Below are positions 26,539-35,266 of a stretch of 64,000 nucleotides of DNA, in pieces. The notes under the pieces were generated by a model that saw only the letters and a program-made list of their open reading frames with translations, made no database searches and had not been told where the DNA came from. The stretch spans positions 19,310 to 83,309 of the forward strand of contig JBCBJV010000015.1 of assembly GCA_038522945.1 (NCBI GenBank). Direction: 5' to 3'. Made by a program: the position numbers and the translations under genes. The DNA is from MED-G105 sp038522945. GTDB lineage: Bacteria; Pseudomonadota; Alphaproteobacteria; Caulobacterales; Parvularculaceae. Every line of letters starts with the position of its first letter. Within the stretch, counting starts at the first letter, position 1.

Positions 26539-27249
26539 TTAAGAGTTTCCACCGACACGGAAAATGTCATCTAGAGATATGTTTCCGTGGTCTGTTTCTA
26601 GGGTAGGGGTCCCATCGTTCAGCAGGATGCCCAAGACCTCTGCGCTTAGCCGGGTGGCAACACTCTGGGCGGAACCGTCCGGGTCTGTTTGTGTTACACG
26701 AGCCGAATAGCGGCCGGCGGCAAGCGTCTCACCGTTATCCCCGATGCCGCTCCAGGTAACTGTATTGGCACCGACCGATCCCGGTCCAGGAAGGGTCGCG
26801 ACCACGTTCTGGCTTTCATCGAGGATTTCGACTTGCACGGACTGCGATGGCGAACGGAGTGTGTATTCCCAATTGATCGACTGACCATCGAAGACAGCTT
26901 CATTTGCGGAGAACGAAACGGACTTACCAATGAGTGCAAACGCATCTGCGTTTTGATTTGATGACTGTAAGGCGATCAGGGTTTCCAGATTTTCGTTCGT
27001 TGCAATTGACTGTTCGACCCCAGCAAATTGAACCAATTGCTGGGTAAATTGCTCCGTATCAAGCGGTTCTAAAGGGTCTTGGTTCTGAAGTTGTGTTGTC
27101 AACAGCGTCAGGAAGGTTTCAAAATCAGCCCCAAGCGTTGCTGAGGCGGCCGCTGATTGGGAACCAGCGTTCGTTATTGACTGGGATGTTTCGGACTGGA
27201 GCGCAGTCGTTGATGGAAGCTGTGCCAGTTGGGAGTTTATCGGATCCAT
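26539..27249 (-). CDS. flgD: Flagellar hook assembly protein FlgD
   Basis: FlgD is the scaffold cap for hook assembly. The 236-residue protein has the N-terminal signature (FLTLLTTQLQNQDPLEPLDTEQFTQQLVQFAGVEQ) and a C-terminal tudor/fibronectin-like domain with the FLIG-type motif region (NTVTWSGIGDNGETLAAGRYSARV). Length is normal. It starts 9 bases after the fliK stop and precedes the hook gene. Confidence 0.94.
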   Translation of the reverse strand: MDPINSQLAQLPSTTALQSETSQSITNAGSQSAAASATLGADFETFLTLLTTQLQNQDPLEPLDTEQFTQQLVQFAGVEQSIATNENLETLIALQSSNQNADAFALIGKSVSFSANEAVFDGQSINWEYTLRSPSQSVQVEILDESQNVVATLPGPGSVGANTVTWSGIGDNGETLAAGRYSARVTQTDPDGSAQSVATRLSAEVLGILLNDGTPTLETDHGNISLDDIFRVGGNS

Positions 27250-27258
27250 TGGTGTCTC

Positions 27259-28233
27259 TCACGCTTTCACATCGATCAGACGCGATGCGTCAGCCGATGC
27301 AAAATCAAACTCAAAGTTAGGGCTTGGAAACCTTTCGCTGGGAGCGATTGTTTCGGAAGAATTCTGGGCCTGTGCGTTGGCGCCTTCCTCACGGTGTGAG
27401 AAGTCAAAGGTCAGCTGGCGATCGGCGGTGTCAATGCCAGCGTCTGTGAGCGCATCGCGCATGGCTTCTTCATTTGAGGAAAAAAGGTCAAAGCCTTCGC
27501 GTGAATCGAAGACTAGGCGAATGTGCATGGAGCGGTCAGACTGGATCTCCACCTGACCCGTCACGCGCCCCAGTTCCGGTGGATCGAGCCTCAAACGAAA
27601 CAAGGATTGATCGGCGTTAACGCGTCGGGCGAGCACCTCCGCGAAAGGTTCTACGGTGCCTGCGGCTTGAAAGGTACCAGCGGAGGAGGGTTTGGTGACG
27701 CTCCCTCTCACGGTTGCAGACGCCTCAGATGCCGCGGAAGCGCCAGCGACTACCCCGTTGGGACCTGAGATTTGCGACCGCGTTGTTTGTCCCAGCTGAT
27801 ACGGGGCTAAATGTCCTTGGCTTGCCAAACCAAGGAGAGGCGATGTGCTCGTAGAGGTGGCAGGAAAACGAGCCGCGGCTGCCGTGCCTGCTGATGTCGT
27901 CGTTGTTTTTGCATGCGTAGCCACCGGCTCTTGAACATCGCCAGATGAGAGTGGATCGGCTGACGGAGTATTAGCTTCGATCAACGGGCGGTTCTCAGTC
28001 GTCGTTTTGGCTCTTTGTCTGGGGGAACCCTCTGGGTCAGCCGCGATTTGTTCTTGTGGGGTCGCGCCATGGACATTGAGAGCGGTTGCAGCTTGATTGC
28101 TAAGGGTAGCTGCCGCAAAGGCAAAGCTAAACTGAATTGGGTCGTCTTGATCTGTTACCGATTGCCTTGCGGTTGTATCATAACTTGGGAGGGGAGTGGT
28201 CGAAGGGTTGAGTGGCAATGATAGTTGGATCAA
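27259..28233 (-). CDS. fliK: FliK-like hook-length control protein
   Basis: FliK measures hook length and switches export specificity. The 324-residue protein has a long low-complexity Ala/Thr/Ser-rich N-terminal two-thirds and a C-terminal Flg_hook domain (FRLRLDPPELGRVTGQVEIQ, then MHIRLVFDSREGFDLFSSNEEAMRDAL). The region just upstream carries a candidate sigma-54 promoter at the right distance (about 45-base leader). It is the first gene of fliK-flgD-flgE. Confidence 0.87.
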   Translation of the reverse strand: MIQLSLPLNPSTTPLPSYDTTARQSVTDQDDPIQFSFAFAAATLSNQAATALNVHGATPQEQIAADPEGSPRQRAKTTTENRPLIEANTPSADPLSSGDVQEPVATHAKTTTTSAGTAAAARFPATSTSTSPLLGLASQGHLAPYQLGQTTRSQISGPNGVVAGASAASEASATVRGSVTKPSSAGTFQAAGTVEPFAEVLARRVNADQSLFRLRLDPPELGRVTGQVEIQSDRSMHIRLVFDSREGFDLFSSNEEAMRDALTDAGIDTADRQLTFDFSHREEGANAQAQNSSETIAPSERFPSPNFEFDFASADASRLIDVKA

Positions 28234-28288
28234 TTTTATCTCCCCTGGATTATTTAGATGGCTTGCGGATCAAATTTGCATTTTGCTT

Positions 28289-28304
28289 CGCAATTCCTAT
28301 TCCA
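28289..28304 (-). promoter_or_regulatory. Candidate sigma-54 promoter for fliK
   Basis: On the minus strand TGGAATAGGAATTGCG has the invariant GG and GC with exactly 10 bases between, and the TTGC core of the -12 element. Transcription would start near 28277, about 45 bases before the fliK ATG. The -24 element matches only at TGG. Confidence 0.5.
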
Positions 28305-28400
28305 TAAAAATAACCCAAGAATTCCAGTGATTTAGCGTTTGCCTAAGTGCAATAGACCGCCAGGTCGGCAATTCGTGCAGGCATAAATGGGCAGTTGGGT

Positions 28401-28413
28401 GGCAGGTCTTGCC
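28401..28413. promoter_or_regulatory. Candidate FlbD site 1 (fliK-flgK)
   Basis: GGCAGGTCTTGCC, a GGCA-N5-TGCC palindrome, lies between the two candidate sigma-54 promoters: about 97 bases upstream of the fliK promoter element and 46 upstream of the flgK one. This distance is usual for an enhancer-binding protein. Confidence 0.5.
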
Positions 28414-28458
28414 TACCTCTTATGCGGTCGGTGCCACGTGCCTTTTCGGCGGTAGCCT

Positions 28459-28474
28459 TGGTGCACCGATTGCA
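28459..28474 (+). promoter_or_regulatory. Candidate sigma-54 promoter for flgK
   Basis: TGGTGCACCGATTGCA has GG and GC separated by 10 bases and a full TTGCA -12 element. Transcription would start near 28485, giving a leader of about 170 bases that contains two of the palindromic sites. Enhancers downstream of the start are known for Caulobacter flagellar promoters. Confidence 0.45.
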
Positions 28475-28579
28475 ACGTCAGTAGGCAAAGTGAAAAGCCT
28501 GTTGCTGATCTGCGAGCTTGTCTCAGGAAAACCCTAGGATTTTTGGGGCATGATGGGTCGTAGCAGGCAGATTTCGCTA

Positions 28580-28611
28580 GGCAGGTATTGCCATCATAGG
28601 CAGTTTTTGCC
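28580..28611. promoter_or_regulatory. Candidate paired FlbD sites 2 and 3
   Basis: Two GGCA-N5-TGCC palindromes, GGCAGGTATTGCC (28580-28592) and GGCAGTTTTTGCC (28599-28611), are spaced 19 bases start to start, near two helical turns. That would put bound dimers on the same DNA face. They lie 45-76 bases before the flgK start. Confidence 0.55.
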
Positions 28612-28656
28612 GAGTGTTTTGCGCAGTGAGACAATAGGCACGCAAAGAGGTCTAAC

Positions 28657-30015
28657 ATGAGTTTGAATGTTGCACTGAATGTTGCGTTATCGGGGCTCTT
28701 TGCCAATCAGACGGCGATTGCAGCGACGTCTGAAAATATTGCGAACGTCAACACCGAAAACTTCAGTGCACGGGATGTCCGGTTTACCGCTGATGCGTTG
28801 CCGGACCAGTTTGCCGGGGTGAGTGCCGATGTTTCCCGCCGGGCTGCTGATCGGTTTCTCCAGGAAACTAATTTTACGGCCCGTGGACGTTTGTCAGAAG
28901 CCACTATCCGGTCGGATGCGCTCGGCAATGTGGAAGCAAGTCTTGGCCGTCTTGACCAGGATATCTCCTATGCCTCGAGGCTTGATCAGGCGTTTTCAGC
29001 TTTGGTGGCGGTAAGTGCCAATCCCCAGTCAGTTGCAACAAAAGCCGATGCACTTGCCCGACTTGACGATACCTTCGCGGCCTTTGGTCGAACCTTGGAT
29101 GCAATTGATACGGAGCTTTCTTCCGCGTCTTCGTCGTTGGAAATTGGCATTGAACGGGTCAATGGGACCCTAGAGACGATCTTTCGATTAAATCAGATTG
29201 CCTCCTCGAGTGACGGCGCCAAAGATCAGATTGATGCGGCGCTTGCCTCGCTGTCGGATGATTTAGCATTTTCCGTTGCTCGGGCTGAAGATGGAACTGT
29301 CAGTGTCGCTTTAAGCGACGGAACAGTGATTGCGGACAATACCGGCTTTGTGACATTCGGATTTGATCCGAACATTTCTCCAGCTGTGATCTCCGCCGCC
29401 CGAACCGATGGGGTGACAGGTAACGCATCCGCCCTCACAGGGGATATCTCCGCGAGTCTCGGTGACGGCGCGTTAGGCGGATTGGTTGGATTGATCAACA
29501 CCGATCTGCCGGACTTATTCTCTCTCGTCGATGGTGTCATGAGAGAAGTCGTAGGTGAATTGAACGCTGCATATATTCTGAACACTATTTCTGGCCAGGC
29601 AACACCGACCACTGACGTTCTGATCGTCGAGAGCAATGGTCGATTCGCTGTGAATGCAGACATCCGCGCTAATCCGGATCAGTTTGCAGTCGCCCGTCCA
29701 ACAACAGGGGCGACGGCCGGTACGACCGATGGGAGTGGTGCTGCCGCGCTTGCTGCGATCGGATCCAATCCGTCCGTCCTCGCGGTTCAGGAATCCATCG
29801 CCCAGATTGGCGTGCAAGCGCGCAATGCGAGTATCGATGCGGCAACCAACGAAGCAATCGTTTCTGACGTTAACTTACGTCTCGCCAATGGTTCAGGTAT
29901 AAATCTCGACGAAGAGCTCTCTAATCTGATCATTTTTCAGCAGTCCTACAGCGCAAATGCCCGTGTCATCGCCACAGTTGATGAGCTTTGGGAAACGCTT
30001 TTGTCTGTCCTTTAG
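28657..30015 (+). CDS. flgK: Flagellar hook-associated protein FlgK
   Basis: FlgK (HAP1) joins hook and filament. The 452-residue protein has the N-terminal signature (LNVALSGLFANQTAIAATSENIANVNTENFSAR), a variable middle and the C-terminal coiled region (VNLRLANGSGINLDEELSNLIIFQQSYSANARVI). The termini match FlgK; the middle is short compared with enterobacterial FlgK. An AGAGG ribosome site precedes the ATG. It forms an operon with flgL 13 bases downstream. Confidence 0.92.
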   Translation: MSLNVALNVALSGLFANQTAIAATSENIANVNTENFSARDVRFTADALPDQFAGVSADVSRRAADRFLQETNFTARGRLSEATIRSDALGNVEASLGRLDQDISYASRLDQAFSALVAVSANPQSVATKADALARLDDTFAAFGRTLDAIDTELSSASSSLEIGIERVNGTLETIFRLNQIASSSDGAKDQIDAALASLSDDLAFSVARAEDGTVSVALSDGTVIADNTGFVTFGFDPNISPAVISAARTDGVTGNASALTGDISASLGDGALGGLVGLINTDLPDLFSLVDGVMREVVGELNAAYILNTISGQATPTTDVLIVESNGRFAVNADIRANPDQFAVARPTTGATAGTTDGSGAAALAAIGSNPSVLAVQESIAQIGVQARNASIDAATNEAIVSDVNLRLANGSGINLDEELSNLIIFQQSYSANARVIATVDELWETLLSVL

Positions 30016-30028
30016 AGTGTGAGTTTCC

Positions 30029-30937
30029 ATGACACAGATTTCCAGCCTCGGCCTTAGTCAAATTTTGCTCGGTGGGCTTGATCGCGCCAATCAGTCCAGC
30101 TTCGAAAATCAGCGTAAATTGAGCTCTGGCACGGTTGCCGAGCGGTATGGAGATCTGGACGGTAAAGCGGTTCAGTTGCTCAGTGCAGAAAGTCTGTCGA
30201 CGAGATCGGGAGCATACCTCGGAGCTACTGAGCAAGTCCTGAACACGTTGGAAGTTCAGGCGGGGGCATATGAGACAATCGATCAGGCCCTGGGCAACCT
30301 GAGTGCGGCGGTATCGCGAACGCTGACAGATGGCACACTTGATCTTTTGGCGATCGATCTCCAGAGCGCAGCGCGTCAGGTATTATCTGCTCTTAATACG
30401 GAAGGACCTTTGGGGTTTGTGTTTGGGGGAGACCGAGCAGATCGTGCACCTGTCGTTGCGACTGACCTTGCCAATCTGACTTCGGACAATGCCGCTCTTT
30501 TTCAAAGCGGCAGCACGGCGGAATGGGCGGTTGGCGAAGGTCAAACTGTGTCGGCTGGGCCGACCGCGCGTGACATCGGGCAGACAATTCTCGATACCTT
30601 TGGAGAGTTGAGTGCCTTTTTGGGGGCGAACGCCGGGCTTGGAAACCTCACCAATGCGGCTTCTGATGCGCTCCAGGGATTCCTCAGTCGCCTCGAGGCC
30701 TTGCGCGAGGACACACTTTCGTCCGCAGCGCGGCAGTCGGTCGAGACGGGCATTGCCTCGCGCGCCGTTGAAACTGCAAGTCTGACGCGAGATCGGGCCG
30801 ACTTGATCGTCGGCGATATAGAGAGTGTCGATGTTGAAGCTGTCATCACCGCACTCAATGAGGACCAATTGGCGATCCAAGCCTCCGCAAGGGCGCTCGG
30901 CATTGCTACAAGCTTGTCGCTTCTTGAGTTCATTTAA
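30029..30937 (+). CDS. flgL: Flagellar hook-filament junction protein FlgL
   Basis: FlgL (HAP3) sits between FlgK and the filament. The 302-residue protein has flagellin-like N- and C-terminal helices (LSSGTVAERYGDLDG near residue 30; ALNEDQLAIQASARALGIATSLSLLEF at the end). Size and gene order after flgK support the call. Flagellin itself is not in this window. Confidence 0.87.
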   Translation: MTQISSLGLSQILLGGLDRANQSSFENQRKLSSGTVAERYGDLDGKAVQLLSAESLSTRSGAYLGATEQVLNTLEVQAGAYETIDQALGNLSAAVSRTLTDGTLDLLAIDLQSAARQVLSALNTEGPLGFVFGGDRADRAPVVATDLANLTSDNAALFQSGSTAEWAVGEGQTVSAGPTARDIGQTILDTFGELSAFLGANAGLGNLTNAASDALQGFLSRLEALREDTLSSAARQSVETGIASRAVETASLTRDRADLIVGDIESVDVEAVITALNEDQLAIQASARALGIATSLSLLEFI

Positions 30938-31006
30938 CCCCAGGCCCGCCGGATTAGATGGGATCTTTGCTTGCGCGTTGGGTGTGAAGTGTGTCACGCC
31001 GTTGCC

Positions 31007-31567
31007 ATGTCGATTTTCGGTCCCATAGCTCTTATCGCGGCGATTGGCATCGCGGGGTGGCTTCTGTGGCGTGTCGCGCACGGTCAAGAAATGGAAGATG
31101 CCGAAACACGCAATGTGACGATCCTGAAAGGGGTTGTCTGGCTTGTGCTTGCTGCGGCGCTCTTTGCGGCAAAACTTTTTCCCTTAGCTTTAATGACGTT
31201 GATTGCGGCAGGCGGTGTCACGGCGATCGAGATATGGCGCTCCCGGACGATCCGGCAGTCCGAGACCGCAGCGACCCCATCAGTGCAAACCAAGACAGTG
31301 ATGGATCTGGAGGAAGCTCGTTCAGTACTTGGGATTGCAGAAGGTGCCAGCCGGTCGGAAATCAAGTCAGCCCATCGCACTCTTATTAGCCAGCTTCATC
31401 CGGACAAGGGGGGGACGGACTATCTTGCCTCGAAAATCAATGAGGCTCGCGATCTTCTGATAAAAGCAGCGCCGGCTGAGGTGTTGGTTGAGGAGCCGAG
31501 TTCTCCAGGAGAAGACGATGGAAAATCCTCGCCGCGCGGAGATCGTCCTCGTCCCCCAACAGCTTAA
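31007..31567 (+). CDS. Membrane-anchored J-domain protein
   Basis: The protein is 186 residues from ATG 31007 (MSIFGPIALIAAIGIAGWLLW). It has an N-terminal membrane segment, a second hydrophobic pair near 40-80, then a C-terminal J-domain with the HPD motif in LISQLHPDKGGTDYLASKINEARDLL, and a charged proline-rich tail. The layout resembles Tim14/DjlA-like J-proteins that recruit Hsp70 (DnaK) to a membrane site. The TTG at 30971 would add 12 residues with no support. It follows flgL by 69 bases, so co-expression with late flagellar genes is possible; its client is unknown. Confidence 0.8.
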   Translation: MSIFGPIALIAAIGIAGWLLWRVAHGQEMEDAETRNVTILKGVVWLVLAAALFAAKLFPLALMTLIAAGGVTAIEIWRSRTIRQSETAATPSVQTKTVMDLEEARSVLGIAEGASRSEIKSAHRTLISQLHPDKGGTDYLASKINEARDLLIKAAPAEVLVEEPSSPGEDDGKSSPRGDRPRPPTA

Positions 31568-31586
31568 GCATCGTTTCGCGCCCTAC

Positions 31587-33206
31587 CTAGCCGTACAACA
31601 GATCCGGTAGCCAGATGGCGATGGCTGGGAATGCCGCGATCAGAGCCAGCGCAATCACTTGGATGCAGATAAACGGGATCGCCCCGCGATAAATATCAGC
31701 GGTCTTGATGGCCTCTGGAGCAACGCCGCGCAAGTAAAACAGAGCAAAACCGAAGGGCGGTGTCAGAAACGATGTTTGCAGATTAATGGCCATCATAATG
31801 CCAAGCCATACTGGATCGACCCCCATCTTTAACAGAGCGGGCGCCACGAGTGGCACAACAACAAATGTGATTTCTATGAAGTCCAGGAAGAAGCCTAGGA
31901 TAAACATGATTATCATGACGCCGATGATCGCGCCAGCAACGCCGCCAGGAAGTGAAGCCAAAGCATGTTGGACGGTTTCTTCTCCTCCCAAGCCTCTGAA
32001 CACCAATGAGAACAAGGCCGCGCCGATCAGGATGGAAAACACCATAGTGGTTACCCTGACCGTTTGATCAGCGACAGGCGCTAAAGTTCTTTTTCTTCTC
32101 AGATTGATTAGGCTCAAGAGAATGGCCCAGGCCAGAAGAGCGATCAGTACCGTGACCACCATAATGCCGATCTGTTCAAGAGGCGTTGTTTCGACGCGGC
32201 CGAGGCGCAGGTCGAAATTGAGGGTCATTACCACAATGAATGCGACACTGACGACGCCGGCATAGATTGCCGGCCGTCCTGTAACACCTGCCGTAGATGG
32301 TGACATGCGAAGGCCAGCGATTAGCAAGGCCCCCATAGCCCCAACGCTTGCCGCTTCTGTTGGCGTGGCGATGCCAGCAAGGATTGATCCGAGGACGGCA
32401 ATAATCAGAAGGAGGGGACCCGGGAGCGTCTTGAGTGCACGACCCCAAACCTCAGAACGCGGCCCCAGCTCTGTGGCGTCAACCGCCGGCGCTTTGTTCC
32501 CTTGCAAGAGCGCTACAAGCACCTGATAGCCGATATACATAGTCACGAGCATTAGGCCGGGTAGAAGGGCGCCTGCAAAGAGGTCTCCGACGGAAACAGT
32601 CTCGGGCGCAAATACCCCCTGATCAAGTTGCGCCTTCTGGTAAGCATTGGAAATGACATCACCAAGCAGAATCAGAACAATCGAAGGCGGGATGATCTGC
32701 CCTAGCGTGCCTGCTGCGGCTATTGATCCTGTCGCAAAGGCTGGGTCATAGCCTCGCTTCATCATCGTCGGCAGGCTGAGTAATCCCATTGTTACAACCG
32801 TTGCGCCAACGATCCCCGTCGATGCGGCAAGCAGTGCACCCACGATTGTGACCGAAATGCCAAGTCCTCCGCGCAACGATCCAAAGAGTTTTGCCATTTC
32901 ATCAAGCAACTCTTCAGCGATTTTCGATTTCTCAAGAATTACGCCCATCAGGATGAACATTGGGACTGCCACAAGAGTTCCATTCATCACTGCGCCATGA
33001 ATGCGCTGCGGCAGTGGTTTGATGAACGAAGGATCAAACACGCCCATAGCAAGACCGATACCCGCAAAGAGTAATGCGGTTCCTGCAAGACAAAAGGCGA
33101 CCGGAAATCCGGAAAGGATGAGCGCACACAGAACAATAACCATCGCGATGTCTAGCCAGCCCGCGGCTGCACAGAAACAGATCCCGTTCGCTTCCAGCCA
33201 TTCCAT
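31587..33206 (-). CDS. dctM: TRAP transporter large permease (DctM)
   Basis: This is the large membrane subunit of a tripartite ATP-independent periplasmic transporter driven by an ion gradient. The 539-residue protein has about 12-14 hydrophobic segments and DctM signatures (VPMFILMGVILEKSKIAEELL, GTLGQIIPPSIVLILLGD, and the C-terminal LDFIEITFVVVPLVAPALLKMG). It is longer than the usual 430 residues because of an insert near 330-420. It starts 3 bases after dctQ. Together with dctP these three genes are one operon; the substrate is probably an organic or keto acid. Confidence 0.92.
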   Translation of the reverse strand: MEWLEANGICFCAAAGWLDIAMVIVLCALILSGFPVAFCLAGTALLFAGIGLAMGVFDPSFIKPLPQRIHGAVMNGTLVAVPMFILMGVILEKSKIAEELLDEMAKLFGSLRGGLGISVTIVGALLAASTGIVGATVVTMGLLSLPTMMKRGYDPAFATGSIAAAGTLGQIIPPSIVLILLGDVISNAYQKAQLDQGVFAPETVSVGDLFAGALLPGLMLVTMYIGYQVLVALLQGNKAPAVDATELGPRSEVWGRALKTLPGPLLLIIAVLGSILAGIATPTEAASVGAMGALLIAGLRMSPSTAGVTGRPAIYAGVVSVAFIVVMTLNFDLRLGRVETTPLEQIGIMVVTVLIALLAWAILLSLINLRRKRTLAPVADQTVRVTTMVFSILIGAALFSLVFRGLGGEETVQHALASLPGGVAGAIIGVMIIMFILGFFLDFIEITFVVVPLVAPALLKMGVDPVWLGIMMAINLQTSFLTPPFGFALFYLRGVAPEAIKTADIYRGAIPFICIQVIALALIAAFPAIAIWLPDLLYG

Positions 33207-33209
33207 AGG

Positions 33210-33992
33210 TTACTGGCTTCCGGAGTTGAGGGTTTCAACCGATGCCACGGCCAGGCTAAACCCGGCTAGCGCTAGAAGCGTCGCAAACGCAGGGATCAAC
33301 GATTTCAGAAGGAAAATTCCTTGGATGCCGGATTGCTCGGTCGATCCCTCGAAACTGCTCCACGCATTCGCCACGTAATCTCCGGAGGCAAATATTGTCA
33401 GTAGGCAGAACGGAAAAAGAAACACATAAACGCCGGCAAGATTGACAATGGCCTTTCTTCGGGGGGGAAGGCGGCTGTAGAATATGTCCACACGAACGTG
33501 GTCGTCGTGGAGGAGCGCGTATCCCGCGGCCAAAAGGAATGCGGTTCCATGCATGTACGTCACGCTCTCCTGCATCGCAATCGAGTTTATCCCGAAAACA
33601 TATCGGAGAACGACAACGGTAAACTGAATGAGCGCCATTGCTAGGACAGCGACAAAGGTCAGTTTGCCAATTGTTGTGACGATTTGGCTTGCCGCGCGTC
33701 GAAGATGCGCCAAACCAGTATGGGCATCGTGCTGTATTAGAATACTCCCGAGAAGGAGAGTTATGCCAGCCATTGTAATTCCCGGCAAAGAAAATCCGGG
33801 AGGGGATAAATCGACTGCCGCGTAGGAAAAACCCCATACGATGGCGATCAATGTGGCCACCATGCCCGCCCAGACTAGAGCAACGCGCAATCCGGACCGG
33901 TTTCCGAATAGCAGGCCCAAAGGAAGTAGCAACAATGGCACGAGGACGCCCAAAGCTATCCAGTTCAGCACATCGCCCACTAACTCGATCAT
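33210..33992 (-). CDS. dctQ: TRAP transporter small permease (DctQ), extended
   Basis: This is the small membrane subunit of the TRAP system. The DctQ core of four helices is in the C-terminal half (LRYVFGINSIAMQESVTYMHGTAFLLAAGYAL, HVRVDIFYSRLPPRRKAIVN). At 260 residues it is longer than the normal 160-200 because of an N-terminal block with three or more extra hydrophobic segments (about 10-85). It lies between dctP and dctM with short gaps. Confidence 0.88.
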   Translation of the reverse strand: MIELVGDVLNWIALGVLVPLLLLPLGLLFGNRSGLRVALVWAGMVATLIAIVWGFSYAAVDLSPPGFSLPGITMAGITLLLGSILIQHDAHTGLAHLRRAASQIVTTIGKLTFVAVLAMALIQFTVVVLRYVFGINSIAMQESVTYMHGTAFLLAAGYALLHDDHVRVDIFYSRLPPRRKAIVNLAGVYVFLFPFCLLTIFASGDYVANAWSSFEGSTEQSGIQGIFLLKSLIPAFATLLALAGFSLAVASVETLNSGSQ

Positions 33993-34016
33993 AATGATTG
34001 GCTTATTCCTGCGATG

Positions 34017-35144
34017 CTAAAGGGAGAAAACGTCCCGGCGGATGGACATATAGGCTTCATCGGAAATCCGGCCCCATTCACCTGATCTCGCAAGAGATGC
34101 CTTGTAACTATCGAAAATTTTGGTACTTATCCCGCCAGCCTGAGAAGTTTCTTCAAGAACATTTCTGGTTTCACGGGCGAGAGCCTCCATGACGTCACGA
34201 GGCATTTCTCTCAGTTCAATATCGTGCTCGGAGAGCAATTGGTCGAGGGCGACAGCGTTGAAATGACCATACTCAGCAAGGGAAAGATGGTTCGCGCGCT
34301 GACAGGCACCCTCAATAATCGACTTTTCCTGGAGCGTGAGCCCATTCCACATATCCAGGTTGACACCAACGGACAGTTGAGCGCCGGGCTCATGGAAACC
34401 TGGCCAATAGTAGTATTTCGCTTCCCGATAAAAGCCGAAAGCTAAGTCATTCCAAGGCCCGACCCACTCAGTACCATCGATCGCGCCAGACTGCAGGGCT
34501 TGATAGATTTCGCCGCCAGAGAGTGCAACCGCGGAAGCGCCGACCCGGCGAAGCACTTCACCGCCAATACCTGGCATGCGGATTTTCATCCCACGAAGAT
34601 CATCAAGGGAATTGATGGGGCGTTTAAACCAACCGCCCATCTGGTGGCCGGTATTACCACCAATGAATGGCTTGATATTGAACGGGGCCGCAAGCTCATC
34701 CCATAATTGTTGACCGCCACCAAACTCTGTCCACGCCATAATTTCGGTCGCGGTCATGCCGAAGGGAACAGACGTAAAAAAGGCAAACGGTTTTGCTTTG
34801 CCGACCCAGTAATATTCCGCACCATGATAAAGATCGGCCGCCCCACGAGAGACCGCATCGAAGCTTTCAAAGGCGCCAACTAGTTCACCGGCGGCGAAGA
34901 CTTTGACGCGTAATGCGCCGCTGCTCATTTCAGTAATGAACTGTGCCGTGCGCTCCGCCATGGTACCCAGCCCCGGAAAGTCCTTCGGCCAAGTGGTGAC
35001 CATCTTCAATTCGCGGGGCTCAATGTTCGAAGGGAGGGAAGAGGAGGGCAGGTTCGCCGGCACACCGCAGTCGCAGCCGGTAGCCAACAAACCTGTTCCG
35101 ATGGCGCCTCCGGTTAGGATCTGGCGCCGGCCAATCTTGTTCAT
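34017..35144 (-). CDS. dctP: TRAP transporter substrate-binding protein (DctP/TakP-like)
   Basis: This periplasmic receptor delivers substrate to DctQM. From ATG 35144 (GGGGAAG upstream) it is 375 residues. It has a twin-arginine type signal (GRRQILTGGAIGTGLLATGC) with a possible lipidation cysteine. DctP signatures are present (TTWPKDFPGLGTMAER, LRGMKIRMPGIGGEVLRRVGA, YQALQSGAIDGTEWVGP). The pattern resembles TakP-type receptors for alpha-keto acids such as pyruvate, so a monocarboxylate substrate is plausible. Nine extra residues from 35171 have no support. Confidence 0.9.
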   Translation of the reverse strand: MNKIGRRQILTGGAIGTGLLATGCDCGVPANLPSSSLPSNIEPRELKMVTTWPKDFPGLGTMAERTAQFITEMSSGALRVKVFAAGELVGAFESFDAVSRGAADLYHGAEYYWVGKAKPFAFFTSVPFGMTATEIMAWTEFGGGQQLWDELAAPFNIKPFIGGNTGHQMGGWFKRPINSLDDLRGMKIRMPGIGGEVLRRVGASAVALSGGEIYQALQSGAIDGTEWVGPWNDLAFGFYREAKYYYWPGFHEPGAQLSVGVNLDMWNGLTLQEKSIIEGACQRANHLSLAEYGHFNAVALDQLLSEHDIELREMPRDVMEALARETRNVLEETSQAGGISTKIFDSYKASLARSGEWGRISDEAYMSIRRDVFSL

Positions 35145-35266
35145 TTCTTCCCCGAGTGCGTTTCGACGCATTTAGAATTCTTAGATTGCAGACTGCCGCG
35201 AACCGGTGCCGGTGAAAAGGCCCGTCGCCACTTAGTCCCAAAATGGCAATTCTTTACCGGGGGATC

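Larger units (their letters stand above)
28234..28656. promoter_or_regulatory. Divergent fliK / flgK control region
   Basis: This 423-base region carries no credible gene. It holds three GGCA-N5-TGCC palindromes (28401-28413, 28580-28592, 28599-28611), a near match (28367-28379), a candidate sigma-54 promoter facing fliK and one facing flgK. This density of sites fits a control node where FlbD with sigma-54 switches on late flagellar genes in both directions. Confidence 0.6.

Noticed and set aside
28401..28413. Palindrome read as a sigma-54 promoter
   Set aside because: GG and GC are 8 bases apart instead of 10.
28413..28706. 97-residue minus-strand frame in the flagellar control region
   Set aside because: It overlaps the flgK start and the palindromic sites, and its composition is not protein-like.
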